Below, piece by piece: positions 33,172 through 42,213 of a stretch of DNA of 44,597 bases. This DNA is from Planctomycetota bacterium (GTDB lineage Bacteria > Planctomycetota > Phycisphaerae > Sedimentisphaerales > Anaerobacaceae): NCBI GenBank assembly GCA_014384025.1, contig JACNGQ010000249.1, forward strand, positions 1 through 44,597, given 5' to 3'. A model generated the notes under the pieces. It was given only the letters and a program-made list of their open reading frames with translations. It ran no database searches and was not told the DNA's origin. The translations under genes were made by a program, and so were the position numbers. Each line of letters starts with the position of its first letter. The stretch's first letter is position 1.

Positions 33172-34682
33172 AATTTGCCGTCAAAACAGCACTTGGAATA
33201 GATATTTCGGACGGTATGATAAATATGGCACTGCTAAGGCAGAGCGCCAAAGGTATCGAGCTACTCAAGGCCGTCAGTGCCCCTGTTCCCAAAGGTGCAA
33301 TAACAGATGGCGACATCGAAAATCCTGCAAAACTTGCCAAAGCCATAAAGGACCTTAGGACTCGCAATAAAATACGGACCAGGCAAGCTGCGGTATCATT
33401 ATTTGCAAGACCAGTGGTTCTCCAGATTTTTGACATGCCCAAGGGAGGCATGACAAATGTCGGGCAGTTTGTTAGAAATGAACTGAAAAGCTACGTTATA
33501 TTATCGGGCATAGACTTTGCTTGCGATTTCTGCCGAACCAGCTCTGGAATGGGTCATGGAAGCCGTCTGCTTGCGGCTGCTACTGATAGTCACAACGTAG
33601 CCAAGCTTGCCCAAACAACCGATATGGCCGGCCTTAATGTCAAGATAATCGAGCCGCCGCTTTTATCCTACACCAGAGCATTATATGCAAAAAAGATAGA
33701 AGGGAAATTCGACAGCGATGTTCTCATAGCCATATTGCGCGATGGTGTTCTAAGGTTGTGTGTATTCAGAAAACAAATCCTGGATTTAGTAAGAATAGAG
33801 GATATAAGTGAAGAACAAGCCCGGCCGGATGAACTCAGCCGATGGCTTCCTGAGAAGATAAATGAGATTATACAATCTTATGATTTCGAGGTTGCGGACA
33901 GCTCCGGAAACTGGGAGATTACAGTAGTTGCAGATTGCATGGAATTACCTCAGAGCTTCGAAGAATCTTTGAAGACTGAAATTAAAAGCGAAAACGTGCA
34001 GGTCAGGAGCGGCCAAAGCATATGCCAGGACACGGTGGTTGCACAAAAGGACGGCCATGAAAAAGCCTCGTTAGTTGCTATTGGCCTGGGTATCGGGCTC
34101 TTGAATCAAAACGACAATGGTTTACGAATAAATTTAGTTCCGCCGGAATCGGCTGAGGTCAGAGCAGTCAAAAAACAATTGTTCGTAACCACAGCTATTA
34201 TCGCAGCGATGCCGTTGTTTATGGTGCTGGGCGGGACCAGCATGAGCTTGACCGCCAATAATGTTAAGGGAGACATCGCCCAGAAAAAACAGGCAGATTT
34301 GTCAGAGGATACATATACTCTGCTTAGAGAACAGGAGCTATTGGACAAACAAATCAAGCAAATATCCGACATACCCGCACGATTAAGCACCATTCTTGGT
34401 TCCCGTCCAAGTGTAAATTGGGCCAACATCCTGGAGGATGTCAGAAAACTGACCCCTAAGACCGTACGCATAATAAACCTATACAGCAGAGACAGTTCCA
34501 GGATGGCCCTGGAAGGCATGGCAATATCATATGAGACGATTCATTTGTTTGTGAAGATGCTAAACAACTCGGATTATATAAGTTCTGCTACTCTGACCGA
34601 AACAACAAAAGAAGACAAAGCGAACGATTTTATTATGTACACAATCGATTGTGAGCTCAAGCTGGAAAAGGAGGAAGGCTGA
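33168..34682 (+). CDS. PilM-PilN fusion (GspL-like) assembly protein
   Basis: A 504-residue protein that joins two pilus assembly proteins normally encoded separately. Residues about 1-320 form an actin-like PilM domain (ALGIDISDGMINMALL, then RQAAVSLFARPVVLQIFDMP and LNVKIIEPPLLSYTRAL). Residues about 335-504 form a PilN-like part: RINLVPPE just before one membrane helix (about 342-362), a coiled-coil region, then a ferredoxin-like domain (VRIINLYSRDSSRMALEGMA). The order equals GspL of type II secretion. It would recruit the ATPase to the membrane and link it to the PilO-like partner. Overlaps on both sides indicate coupled translation. Confidence 0.88.
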   Translation: MKFAVKTALGIDISDGMINMALLRQSAKGIELLKAVSAPVPKGAITDGDIENPAKLAKAIKDLRTRNKIRTRQAAVSLFARPVVLQIFDMPKGGMTNVGQFVRNELKSYVILSGIDFACDFCRTSSGMGHGSRLLAAATDSHNVAKLAQTTDMAGLNVKIIEPPLLSYTRALYAKKIEGKFDSDVLIAILRDGVLRLCVFRKQILDLVRIEDISEEQARPDELSRWLPEKINEIIQSYDFEVADSSGNWEITVVADCMELPQSFEESLKTEIKSENVQVRSGQSICQDTVVAQKDGHEKASLVAIGLGIGLLNQNDNGLRINLVPPESAEVRAVKKQLFVTTAIIAAMPLFMVLGGTSMSLTANNVKGDIAQKKQADLSEDTYTLLREQELLDKQIKQISDIPARLSTILGSRPSVNWANILEDVRKLTPKTVRIINLYSRDSSRMALEGMAISYETIHLFVKMLNNSDYISSATLTETTKEDKANDFIMYTIDCELKLEKEEG

Positions 34683-35269
34683 TGTTAGTCAAGCATCTTG
34701 TTAAAGCGAACCGTTCAACAAGATACGCAGTTTCGGCGTCACTGATTGTGATTGCAATATTGGCGATGTATAACTGGTTAGTTGCTCCACATATCGCCTA
34801 TCTGTCAGTGGTGCAGGGATATGAATCTGTTATAACCAAACTCGTAAACAAAAACAAAATTATCGACAACCATGTTAAGATCAAGAGCAAGAAGCTACAG
34901 GAATTACAGGAGAAGTCGGCAAAGCTTCAGAGCACACTGTTTACGTCCGACAAAGCGAGAGAATTTTTCAGCGATTTACAAGCCATTTCCGAACAGACAG
35001 ACTGCATGGTTTATTCGCTAAATATGGTTAAAAAAAATTCGAATGAGCCCTCAGAGAATACTTCGGGCATAGTTACCAAAAGTGCAATATTAAGCATTGT
35101 TGGATTATACAAAGACATACCGAGGTTAATACAAAGGCTGCAAGCGCGTCCCCAAAAAGTCTGGATAGACTCAATAAAAGTCCTGACCATCGAGTACAAT
35201 TCGGATCGACCCAGGTGTGATATAACTATTACTATTTGCGAAATACGGGATGAGGTGGATACCCTATGA
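34682..35269 (+). CDS. PilO/GspM-like alignment protein
   Basis: A 195-residue bitopic membrane protein. A short cytosolic tail is followed by one helix (about 16-33, YAVSASLIVIAILAMY), a long coiled coil (about 45-85), and a periplasmic ferredoxin-like domain (AREFFSDLQAISEQTDCMVYSLN...GLYKDIPRLIQRLQARPQKVWIDSIKV). The PRLIQRLQ...WIDSI segment matches PilO/GspM style. In known systems it pairs with PilN/GspL to form the inner-membrane ring. It starts within the stop of the PilM-PilN fusion (TGATG) and overlaps the secretin start by four bases. Confidence 0.85.
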   Translation: MLVKHLVKANRSTRYAVSASLIVIAILAMYNWLVAPHIAYLSVVQGYESVITKLVNKNKIIDNHVKIKSKKLQELQEKSAKLQSTLFTSDKAREFFSDLQAISEQTDCMVYSLNMVKKNSNEPSENTSGIVTKSAILSIVGLYKDIPRLIQRLQARPQKVWIDSIKVLTIEYNSDRPRCDITITICEIRDEVDTL

Positions 35270-36492
35270 ATAAACCGAAATATACAAAAAAGATTTTTCT
35301 CTTTATTATATTAACAATCTGTACGGGGTATAGTCCGACACAATCCCAGCCGACTTTAGATGCGCAGAAAATAACACAGGAAGTTGGGCGTGAAAATCCT
35401 TTTGCACAAATTCCCAGATCCGTAAAAACAGTTACTCCGATAGCTCTTCAATCTTCAGAATTAATTGAAGAAGTGCCGGAGCTGTTTGTCCAAACAATAA
35501 TGCTTAAATTTCTTGATGCTCAAAGTCTCAAGCAGGCTATAGATAAGATGTCTTCCAGACTTGGTACTATTGCAATCAATGAGAAAAACAATTCCCTGAT
35601 AGTCTGTGATACGAAGGAGCAGCTTGAAAAGATTATATCCGAGATTAAAAAGGCCGACAAAACTCCACGGCAGATTATGGTTGAGATGGTCATCGTTGAT
35701 GTACAACTGAGTGATGACACTGCAATCGGCATCAATTGGGACCTCCTCACCGACAAAGTACAGGATATGACATACAGACAAAATTTCACTACTCGCCTTG
35801 GTACAACTATTGAGAACACCGCCAATATAGGAGATGCTACGGCTTTTAATACCACCGGTCTTGGCAGTGACTTTAGCGTCATAAACGGTGATATTCGTAA
35901 CGTTGTAAGTATGCTCCAGCAGAAAAAAGACGTTGAGATTCTCGCCAGTCCCAGAATTATGGTCGTAAGCGGCAAGACAGCCTCAATCGAAGCGGTAAGA
36001 GAACTGCCCTATAACGAAGTCACAGATACATCCGCCGGTGGAAGTATGTCTTCAACAGAGTTCAAGAAAGTCGGTGTCACTCTGAATGTCACCGCAACCC
36101 TGACTGATGATAATCTGATATTTCTCAACGTTAACTCAGAACAAAACGTGGTTGTAGGGGAAAGCCTCACGGCCGTACCCATCATTGACACAAGAAACGC
36201 TAAGAGCGAGGTCTTACTTCAGGATGGTCAGGTTGTCATAATAGGTGGCCTTAGGCGACAGGAATTAACAAAAGAGACTAACCAGGTACCAATTCTTGGA
36301 GATATTCCTCTAATTGGTTTGTTATTCAGATATACTAATACGGTGGTTAACAATACCGAGTTGATAATTTTCCTATCGCCCCGTATTTACAAGGATGAAG
36401 AACCGATTCCTGCGGACGCAATGGAAAAGTTCCGGGAAATAAAAGACAGGCCGATGCCTTCGTTAAAAAAAACCGGAGACGATAAAAAATAG
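35266..36492 (+). CDS. gspD: Short secretin (GspD/PilQ-like outer-membrane channel)
   Basis: A 408-residue protein with a Sec signal peptide (about 1-28; a Cys at LTIC is not a convincing lipobox). One N-type domain is visible (about 75-140: LKFLDAQSLKQAIDKM...TIAINEKNNSLIVCDTKEQLEKI). The secretin domain follows, with RQIMVEMVIVDVQL, ASPRIMVVSGKTASI and the C-terminal hallmark VPILGDIPLIGLLF...TELIIFLSPRI. GspD and PilQ usually have two to four N-domains and over 550 residues, so this is a minimal form. It ends the operon. No GspC or pilotin is present nearby. Confidence 0.92.
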   Translation: MNKPKYTKKIFLFIILTICTGYSPTQSQPTLDAQKITQEVGRENPFAQIPRSVKTVTPIALQSSELIEEVPELFVQTIMLKFLDAQSLKQAIDKMSSRLGTIAINEKNNSLIVCDTKEQLEKIISEIKKADKTPRQIMVEMVIVDVQLSDDTAIGINWDLLTDKVQDMTYRQNFTTRLGTTIENTANIGDATAFNTTGLGSDFSVINGDIRNVVSMLQQKKDVEILASPRIMVVSGKTASIEAVRELPYNEVTDTSAGGSMSSTEFKKVGVTLNVTATLTDDNLIFLNVNSEQNVVVGESLTAVPIIDTRNAKSEVLLQDGQVVIIGGLRRQELTKETNQVPILGDIPLIGLLFRYTNTVVNNTELIIFLSPRIYKDEEPIPADAMEKFREIKDRPMPSLKKTGDDKK

Positions 36493-36656
36493 ATGCTCTC
36501 GAAAAATATAATTATCCACGACATCATTAGGTCCGTTAATTTTGGCGAAATAGTAAATATTTCCCTGCCATTTTATATCTGAGCAACCTTTTGCTAATCT
36601 CAGAGGGAATTTAGGTCGAATATAAAAACAAAATATATTTTTAGGACAATTGAAAA
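36493..36656 (+). promoter_or_regulatory. Possible structured leader before the first response regulator
   Basis: TTCCCT (36561-36566) can pair with AGGGAA (36604-36609), and within it CTGAG (36579-36583) with CTCAG (36599-36603). The right arms are contiguous, and the left arms are separated by 12 bases. The region probably also contains the promoter that separates the regulator gene from the secretion operon. Structure prediction by eye only. Confidence 0.3.
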
Positions 36657-37082
36657 ATGTTTGGATTGAAATCGTCTAAAAAGGAGTCTGATACAGCTAA
36701 AATACTCATCGTTGATGATGAACCCGACTGCATTAGCATCATCCAGTGCCGTCTTGAATGGTGCCACTATGAGGTTATTACCGCCACCAATGGAAAGGAA
36801 GGGTTGGAAAAAGCTGCAAGCGAGAAACCGGATTTAATACTATTAGATACCAACATGCCCATAATGAATGGTCACGATATGCTCGAACGCATGAGAAAGG
36901 ATCGAGTATTAAAAGATATACCTGTAGTAATGGTTACCGCGATATGCGAGGCAAAAGATATAGATAGGGCCTCTTCTTTTGGTATTTCAGATTATGTTAC
37001 CAAACCTATCGATTTCACAAAACTTATCGAAAAGATATCCAATATTTTGAGGAAGAAAACTTTAGTTAGTGCGAAAAAATAG
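36657..37082 (+). CDS. Single-domain response regulator (CheY-like)
   Basis: A 141-residue receiver with no output domain. The acidic triad is DDE (Asp20, Asp21, Glu22), the phosphoacceptor is Asp64 (ILLDTNMP), the switch Thr is Thr94 (MVTA), and the conserved Lys is Lys116 (TKPID). There is a basic C-terminal tail (about 129-141). It lies just after the secretion operon. It may act as a phosphate shuttle between kinases or bind a target such as the ATPase, in the manner of pilus-linked PilG/PilH. The partner is unknown. Confidence 0.9.
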   Translation: MFGLKSSKKESDTAKILIVDDEPDCISIIQCRLEWCHYEVITATNGKEGLEKAASEKPDLILLDTNMPIMNGHDMLERMRKDRVLKDIPVVMVTAICEAKDIDRASSFGISDYVTKPIDFTKLIEKISNILRKKTLVSAKK

Positions 37083-37430
37083 ACCCGAAAGACGGTGGAA
37101 CACTACCATTTACCGTATCAAAATATAAGATATCATTGCAACAAAATTCCTCGTCCGATAAATAAGGTTTTTCAGTATAAGGCCAAAATCTGTCAACATA
37201 GTTCGTGCAATAAAACATTAAATTGAGAGTGCTTATGATGTTAAGAAGCTACCTGAATAGATAAGTATAGATATCGGCCTTATTTATGAAAGTACCTGCT
37301 TTTTTTCGCCGAAACTTTACTATGATTATATTTCATAAACATGCAGAAGCTTTCTTAATAAGAGAAGACTCCAAGACAATAAAAATCACATTAAGGTTTA
37401 AGGGGGCACAATGAATTGGAGGTATAAAAA
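37083..37430 (+). other. Intergenic region between two response-regulator genes
   Basis: About 350 AT-rich bases with no gene. An 8-base inverted repeat, ATAAGGCC (37177-37184) and GGCCTTAT (37276-37283), is separated by 91 bases. A good ribosome site (GGAGG) precedes the next start. Some separate promoter is likely. Confidence 0.4.
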
Positions 37431-37844
37431 ATGGAAACGAGAACTGTATTGTTCGTGGACGATGACAGAATCGTCCTTCGTTCCTTAGAAAGAGGCCTTC
37501 TATACGAACCTTATAATAAACTTTTTGCTAATAGTGCTAAAATAACACTCGAAATACTCCAGCAGGAAAAAGTTCATGTAATCGTAACCGATATGTGTAT
37601 GCCTGATATGGACGGACTCGAACTTCTTCAAATCGTTGACAAAAAGTATCCCCACATCGTAAAGATAGTGCTCTCGGGATATGCTGACCAGGACACTGTC
37701 CAGCAGGCAATCCATCAGGGAGATATTTTTAAGTTCATACGTAAGCCATGGAAACTCGAAGAAAACTTCAAAGAAATTATCCTGGAGGCCATAGATCGCT
37801 ACAACCTCCAGCGTGAACACACGACTGTCGGGCAGCAGAGTTAG
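37431..37844 (+). CDS. Single-domain response regulator (RpfG-type receiver)
   Basis: A 137-residue receiver with acidic pair Asp10/Asp11, phosphoacceptor Asp54 (VTDMCMPDMDG), switch Ser82 (LSGY) and Lys105 in the motif IRKPW. The KPW ending is typical of receivers found in RpfG-type regulators and in partners of HEMNTP-type kinases such as the next gene. No HD-GYP output domain is attached. GGAGG lies about eight bases before the ATG. It is likely the cognate substrate of the kinase at 38003, which starts about 160 bases downstream. Confidence 0.9.
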   Translation: METRTVLFVDDDRIVLRSLERGLLYEPYNKLFANSAKITLEILQQEKVHVIVTDMCMPDMDGLELLQIVDKKYPHIVKIVLSGYADQDTVQQAIHQGDIFKFIRKPWKLEENFKEIILEAIDRYNLQREHTTVGQQS

Positions 37845-37917
37845 AATAGAGTAAAATCAAACTCAGTCGGCAAATTCCGGTAGGAAGAAACTTCAGGAAG
37901 CCAATATAAAGGAAGGT

Positions 37918-38001
37918 ATGAGAATTGAAGAAAAAAATAAAGGATTAATAGCAATCCAGTTTGTTTGGTATTGGCGTAAAACCAAAGATAGGGATTTTTG
38001 A
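37918..38001 (+). CDS. Possible 27-codon leader peptide upstream of the sensor kinase
   Basis: The ATG at 37918 has an almost perfect ribosome site (AAGGAAGG). The frame encodes MRIEEKNKGLIAIQFVWYWR and seven more residues. Its TGA (37999-38001) ends one base before the kinase ATG at 38003, which has only a weak ribosome site of its own. This layout suits translational coupling. The peptide has no known family. The alternative is that the kinase begins upstream in its own frame at TTG 37961. Confidence 0.45.
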   Translation: MRIEEKNKGLIAIQFVWYWRKTKDRDF

Positions 38002-38002
38002 G

Positions 38003-39817
38003 ATGCGAATAAGCCAGAGATTAATTCTTGGTTTTTTAGCTATTGCGATGTGGGTTGCAGTCGTAGGGCATATTTCACTGTACCAACTAAATCAAATTTC
38101 TGATCCCTTGAATAGTAAGATACCGGAAAGTGTAGAATCAATAGGCAAGACAGCATATTTAGACGGCTTAGCTCAAGTCATGCGTTACTATAATGAGGTC
38201 TTAACTCAATCTGCAAGAAATTATGCATTCACTCAAGATAAGAAATGGGAGCAACGCTACAAAGATTTCAGATCAAAATTGTCTCAAGTAATAAAGAACG
38301 CAATTGATAATGGAGAAGAAAAAGACCGCGAATTCTTTTTAAATATTGGACAAATAAATCTTGCCCATGTGGAGATGGAATCTAAATCCATCGAACTCGT
38401 TAATAATGGGCAACCCAAGGAGGCCATCAATATATTAGAGAGCAGCATCTATTGGGATCAAAAAAGGAGTGTTGAACAAGACCTTGAAAATTATGTCAGC
38501 AGGAGAGGGATACAATATGACGAAGCGCTTTCTAATTCTACCAGGGCAGTAACTTTGGCGACAGAACGAGCGCAATATTTAATCAAAACCAGTACACGGT
38601 TAATATTAATTTTTGGTGTAGTCGCTCTGTCTATATCTATCGGAGCAGGCTTATTGATCTCTCGCTCCATCTATGTACCCCTGCTCAAACTTAAAGCTGC
38701 CGCTGTTGAAATAGGCAAGGGTAAACTAAACACTCAAATAGAGGTTAAATCAAATGATGAAGTTGGCCAGCTTGCGACTTCTTTCAAAATAATGCTTAAC
38801 GATTTACGAAAGACAACTACTTCTATAGATAATCTCAACCGAGAAATAACAGAGCGCAGAAAAGCCGAGGAGAATGTGAGGCACGCTTATGAAGATCTCG
38901 AAAAGGCCAATCAAGAGTTGAAAGAAATGCAGTCTCAACTTGTTCAAAGCGAGAAACTATCATCCATTGGGCAACTCGCTGCAGGAGTTGCGCACGAGAT
39001 GAATACTCCAGTGGGCTTTGTCGCCAGTAATTTCGAGACACTGGAAATTTATATGGGAAAATTCCAGGAATTGCTTCAAATGTACGACGAACTTTTCGAG
39101 AAAATTGAAACTTCAGATAAAGCAGTACTGTTGGACAGAGTGGACGCCATAAGCAAATCCCGGAATGAGATGAAAATCGATTTTATTATGGAAGACCTAT
39201 CGGTATTGTTTAATGATTCAAGGGAAGGGATTGACCGGGTCACCCGTATCGTCCAGAATCTCAGAGACTTCTCGAGAATAGACCAGCCGGAAAACTTCGA
39301 CATATATAACATCAATGACGGGATTAAGACTACTCTGGTTGTGGCGCAGAATGAAATAAAAAACGATGCCGATGTCGAGATGGAGCTTTCCGAAGTACCT
39401 GATATTATCTGTAACACAGGCCAGATAAACCAGGTGCTTCTCAATATTATCATGAATGCCACTCAGGCAATAAAATCTCAGGAAAGAAACGACAAAGGAA
39501 CAATCACAATCAGGACATATACAATGGATGGTGACGTAGTCTGTGAAATCTCCGATGACGGTCCGGGTATCGAGCCTGATTGGTTAGATAAGATATTCGA
39601 TCCTTTCTTTACAACCAAGCCGATCGGTCAAGGCACGGGGCTGGGATTAAGTATCTCGTATGATATTATCGTAAACAAGCATAAAGGCATACTTCTTGTT
39701 GATAATTCTGTCGGCAATGGGACAAAATTCACAATAAAACTGTCAATTAACAAGAAAAGCGGGAAAAAAGAATTGGAGAAAGAAAACAGCAGAAAAGAGG
39801 ACAGTATTATTTGTTGA
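38003..39817 (+). CDS. Membrane sensor histidine kinase (TM-sensor-TM-HAMP-HisKA-HATPase)
   Basis: A 604-residue kinase counted from ATG 38003; the frame is open from a TTG at 37961. TM1 is about residues 6-24 and TM2 about 200-219. Between them is a helical extracytoplasmic sensor with NEVLTQSARNYAFTQ and WEQRYKDF, resembling the sensor of the kinase at 16491. A HAMP domain follows (about 220-270), then a coiled coil. The HisKA has GVAHEMNTPVGFVASN with His331. The HATPase has LNIIMNATQAI, DDGPGIE and GTGLGLSISYDII. The HEMNTPVGF type is often paired with RpfG-type receivers, which fits the regulator just upstream. The signal is unknown; presence of the shared sensor suggests a ligand common to both kinases. 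Confidence 0.9.
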   Translation: MRISQRLILGFLAIAMWVAVVGHISLYQLNQISDPLNSKIPESVESIGKTAYLDGLAQVMRYYNEVLTQSARNYAFTQDKKWEQRYKDFRSKLSQVIKNAIDNGEEKDREFFLNIGQINLAHVEMESKSIELVNNGQPKEAINILESSIYWDQKRSVEQDLENYVSRRGIQYDEALSNSTRAVTLATERAQYLIKTSTRLILIFGVVALSISIGAGLLISRSIYVPLLKLKAAAVEIGKGKLNTQIEVKSNDEVGQLATSFKIMLNDLRKTTTSIDNLNREITERRKAEENVRHAYEDLEKANQELKEMQSQLVQSEKLSSIGQLAAGVAHEMNTPVGFVASNFETLEIYMGKFQELLQMYDELFEKIETSDKAVLLDRVDAISKSRNEMKIDFIMEDLSVLFNDSREGIDRVTRIVQNLRDFSRIDQPENFDIYNINDGIKTTLVVAQNEIKNDADVEMELSEVPDIICNTGQINQVLLNIIMNATQAIKSQERNDKGTITIRTYTMDGDVVCEISDDGPGIEPDWLDKIFDPFFTTKPIGQGTGLGLSISYDIIVNKHKGILLVDNSVGNGTKFTIKLSINKKSGKKELEKENSRKEDSIIC

Positions 39818-39954
39818 TGAAGGTGTAACAATCTTGCATTCTATAAACGGAACGGGTGACAAGAGAACAGTAAGAATATGATTTCCTATCCTCCGAGGTA
39901 TGTTATTCAATGCAGCAGAAATGATATTCATCATAAAGTTGGATGGATCATAAA

Positions 39955-41937
39955 TCATTTCATTTTCGTAAAACGAAATTCAAGCTGATCTTTTTTGGCC
40001 TCGTTTTTAGTCTTCAAGCGAATCCGATAAAGATAGTCACCCCATATTTGCCTCAACTTTGAATCCTCTAATTGGATTGGTTCAATCTTCACCGAGAGTT
40101 TGGCCGAATCATATTCCAACAGCACCTGAACCTCTTCTTCTCGATCATTCATAATCAGCTTACCTGGCCTGTTATCGGTAACTTTACCGGCAACTACAAA
40201 ATTCTCGATAATGTCTTTTGAAGGCTCTGTTAATGTGTACGAATCCACAACCACGATAGCTTTCCCGCGGTTGAAACGAACGATTCGGTTCCATGATCGG
40301 ACACCAGCTGCTTTGGGATACGCTTGTGTGATATCCATTTCGATATGCGCACCAGAATCATTTTTATGATAAGATACATTTTCTGCGGCAAATTGTCTTC
40401 CCGCTTTCTGGTCAACGCCATTAATAGTAGGTAGATTGTGGAATCCCGATTGGAATGCCCAGATTTCATAGCGACGGCTGCTGAAGGTTTGGCGTCGATA
40501 CGTTGGCCTTCCAATATCGATGGCAATTGGTTTGCCATCCGCGAAGATAATAAAACTTCCAACGTCGTTATGGTTGTGACTTTGAGCGTTGTGCCCACCC
40601 CACGCGGCTAAATATAAGCCTTCCGCCTTGCCCTCTTTATCGCGTGAGGCCATCATCTGCATATTTTGATGTCCCAGCCACATATCCTGCAGCATGGGCT
40701 GCGAAGGTGGATTATGTTCAATCAGCTCCTGTCCGTTGAACAATAAATGCAGATAACGGTTTAAATCGTAATTTCTTTTCACACTCTCAAGTAAAGCCTC
40801 TTCTCTGATGCCATATGCACCCAATGCTTTAAGATATTCATCATCGATTCGTTTTCCAAAACGGAAGACCAGCTCCTTGGGGATGTTTATAAGGGCATCG
40901 CAATCACCCATGCAGATAAAATAATCATCCACGATATGCGCGCGATAGATAAACCGGGCGATCTCTTGTATCAACGGATGCTGGTAGTAATCAAACTGCT
41001 TGTTGGCTGCACTGTATAAATGCTCCAATGCATCAAACAAACTCGCCCCTGCACGTCCCCAATAACTTGGCCCTTCGTCGCAACTGCCATCGTGCGGGTA
41101 ATAGGTCAAAAAGTTATCCAAACAATCCAAAACCTTGTGAACCAACTGTGCTCTGCGTATTTCATCTTTTTCAGAAAGGAGGGCAGAGAGCAAAACATTC
41201 GAGCAAATCCATGGATTCCAATTGTTGGGATAGAGTTTGTTTCTTCTCGCGGAATAACCCATCCAGCCGAATTCCTTGGTTAAGAACGGCGTCAAAATCC
41301 GCCGCTCAATTTCCTTGTCGATCCGATCGCTTATCAATGGAGACACGGTATCGAGCTGCTCACCCAGCAAATAATTGGTCAACACAAGCGAATTTGATGT
41401 CTGTGCCGAAAAGAGGGCAACCACCTGATCATCGGCATCAGGCAAATCAGTACCCGCTTTTTGCGGATGAATATGCGCCGGCCAAGTCCAGGATGTTTCT
41501 TCACATATTGCCCAGATCAAATTTGTAATCGGATCAAGAAACCGGCCTTTGTTTTCGAGGCATTCGGCCACCACCAATACATGAAGCCGTTCCCGCCGCT
41601 CATACCAAATGTCCTGGTAATTGCTGCGGTTGCCGTTGCGTTTATACTGTAAATACACGGACGCCTGGAGAGCAGGCACTTCGAGCTCAGCTACTTCTTC
41701 CGCTTTTTGAATGATTATTTGTTGGATTGCGTCCGGTATTCGTTCCCACGCTTCTCGATCCGAGGCTTTCGGGAATGGACGCCATTGATTTAGAGGGATT
41801 AATATTTCCTGCAATTTTTCTTGAGGAAACGATTTTGCCAGCGAAATATCATTAGCTTGATAAGCCGCGTTCGAAATAGCTGTAAATAACAAAAGAATAA
41901 GTAGAAAAATACTTAAGTATATTTTTCTGCTCTTCAT
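39955..41937 (-). CDS. Exported heparinase II/III-like polysaccharide lyase
   Basis: A 660-residue protein with a signal peptide (about 1-24, ending SNA/AYQ). Residues about 90-400 are an alpha/alpha-toroid-like helical domain. The C-terminal half is the heparinase II/III beta-sandwich, marked by HNAQSHNHNDVGSFIIFADGKP at about 444-470, then AIDIGRPTY and an RxxWNRIVRFNRGK segment. The family cleaves uronic-acid-containing polysaccharides (heparin, alginate or related) by beta-elimination. The His-Asn-His motif may hold the metal and the catalytic base region. The ATG at 41937 follows GGAG at about 9 bases. Substrate cannot be told from sequence alone. The neighbours at 42214 and 43867 are also exported enzymes. 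Confidence 0.87.
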   Translation of the reverse strand: MKSRKIYLSIFLLILLLFTAISNAAYQANDISLAKSFPQEKLQEILIPLNQWRPFPKASDREAWERIPDAIQQIIIQKAEEVAELEVPALQASVYLQYKRNGNRSNYQDIWYERRERLHVLVVAECLENKGRFLDPITNLIWAICEETSWTWPAHIHPQKAGTDLPDADDQVVALFSAQTSNSLVLTNYLLGEQLDTVSPLISDRIDKEIERRILTPFLTKEFGWMGYSARRNKLYPNNWNPWICSNVLLSALLSEKDEIRRAQLVHKVLDCLDNFLTYYPHDGSCDEGPSYWGRAGASLFDALEHLYSAANKQFDYYQHPLIQEIARFIYRAHIVDDYFICMGDCDALINIPKELVFRFGKRIDDEYLKALGAYGIREEALLESVKRNYDLNRYLHLLFNGQELIEHNPPSQPMLQDMWLGHQNMQMMASRDKEGKAEGLYLAAWGGHNAQSHNHNDVGSFIIFADGKPIAIDIGRPTYRRQTFSSRRYEIWAFQSGFHNLPTINGVDQKAGRQFAAENVSYHKNDSGAHIEMDITQAYPKAAGVRSWNRIVRFNRGKAIVVVDSYTLTEPSKDIIENFVVAGKVTDNRPGKLIMNDREEEVQVLLEYDSAKLSVKIEPIQLEDSKLRQIWGDYLYRIRLKTKNEAKKDQLEFRFTKMK

Positions 41938-42213
41938 TACATAGTCTCCATATTAAATTGGTGAAGCGAAATGATAGAATGTCTTTTCAAACGAGCATAC
42001 TAAACCATAAGAAACCGATTATATCCAGATATTGAAAATTAGTCAAACTAATAGCTTTGTTTGCGACAACTCTGCTTGAACTCTAAAATTGTTCCTTCTG
42101 GAGACATAAATATTCTATGAATTATAGCATTTTACAGTTCAAGAAATAAGTCTGTTCCAGCAGTGACTTGTCAGTCTTCTTTTGCGGCAGTTTTGCTCGC
42201 CACTCTTCGTTCT

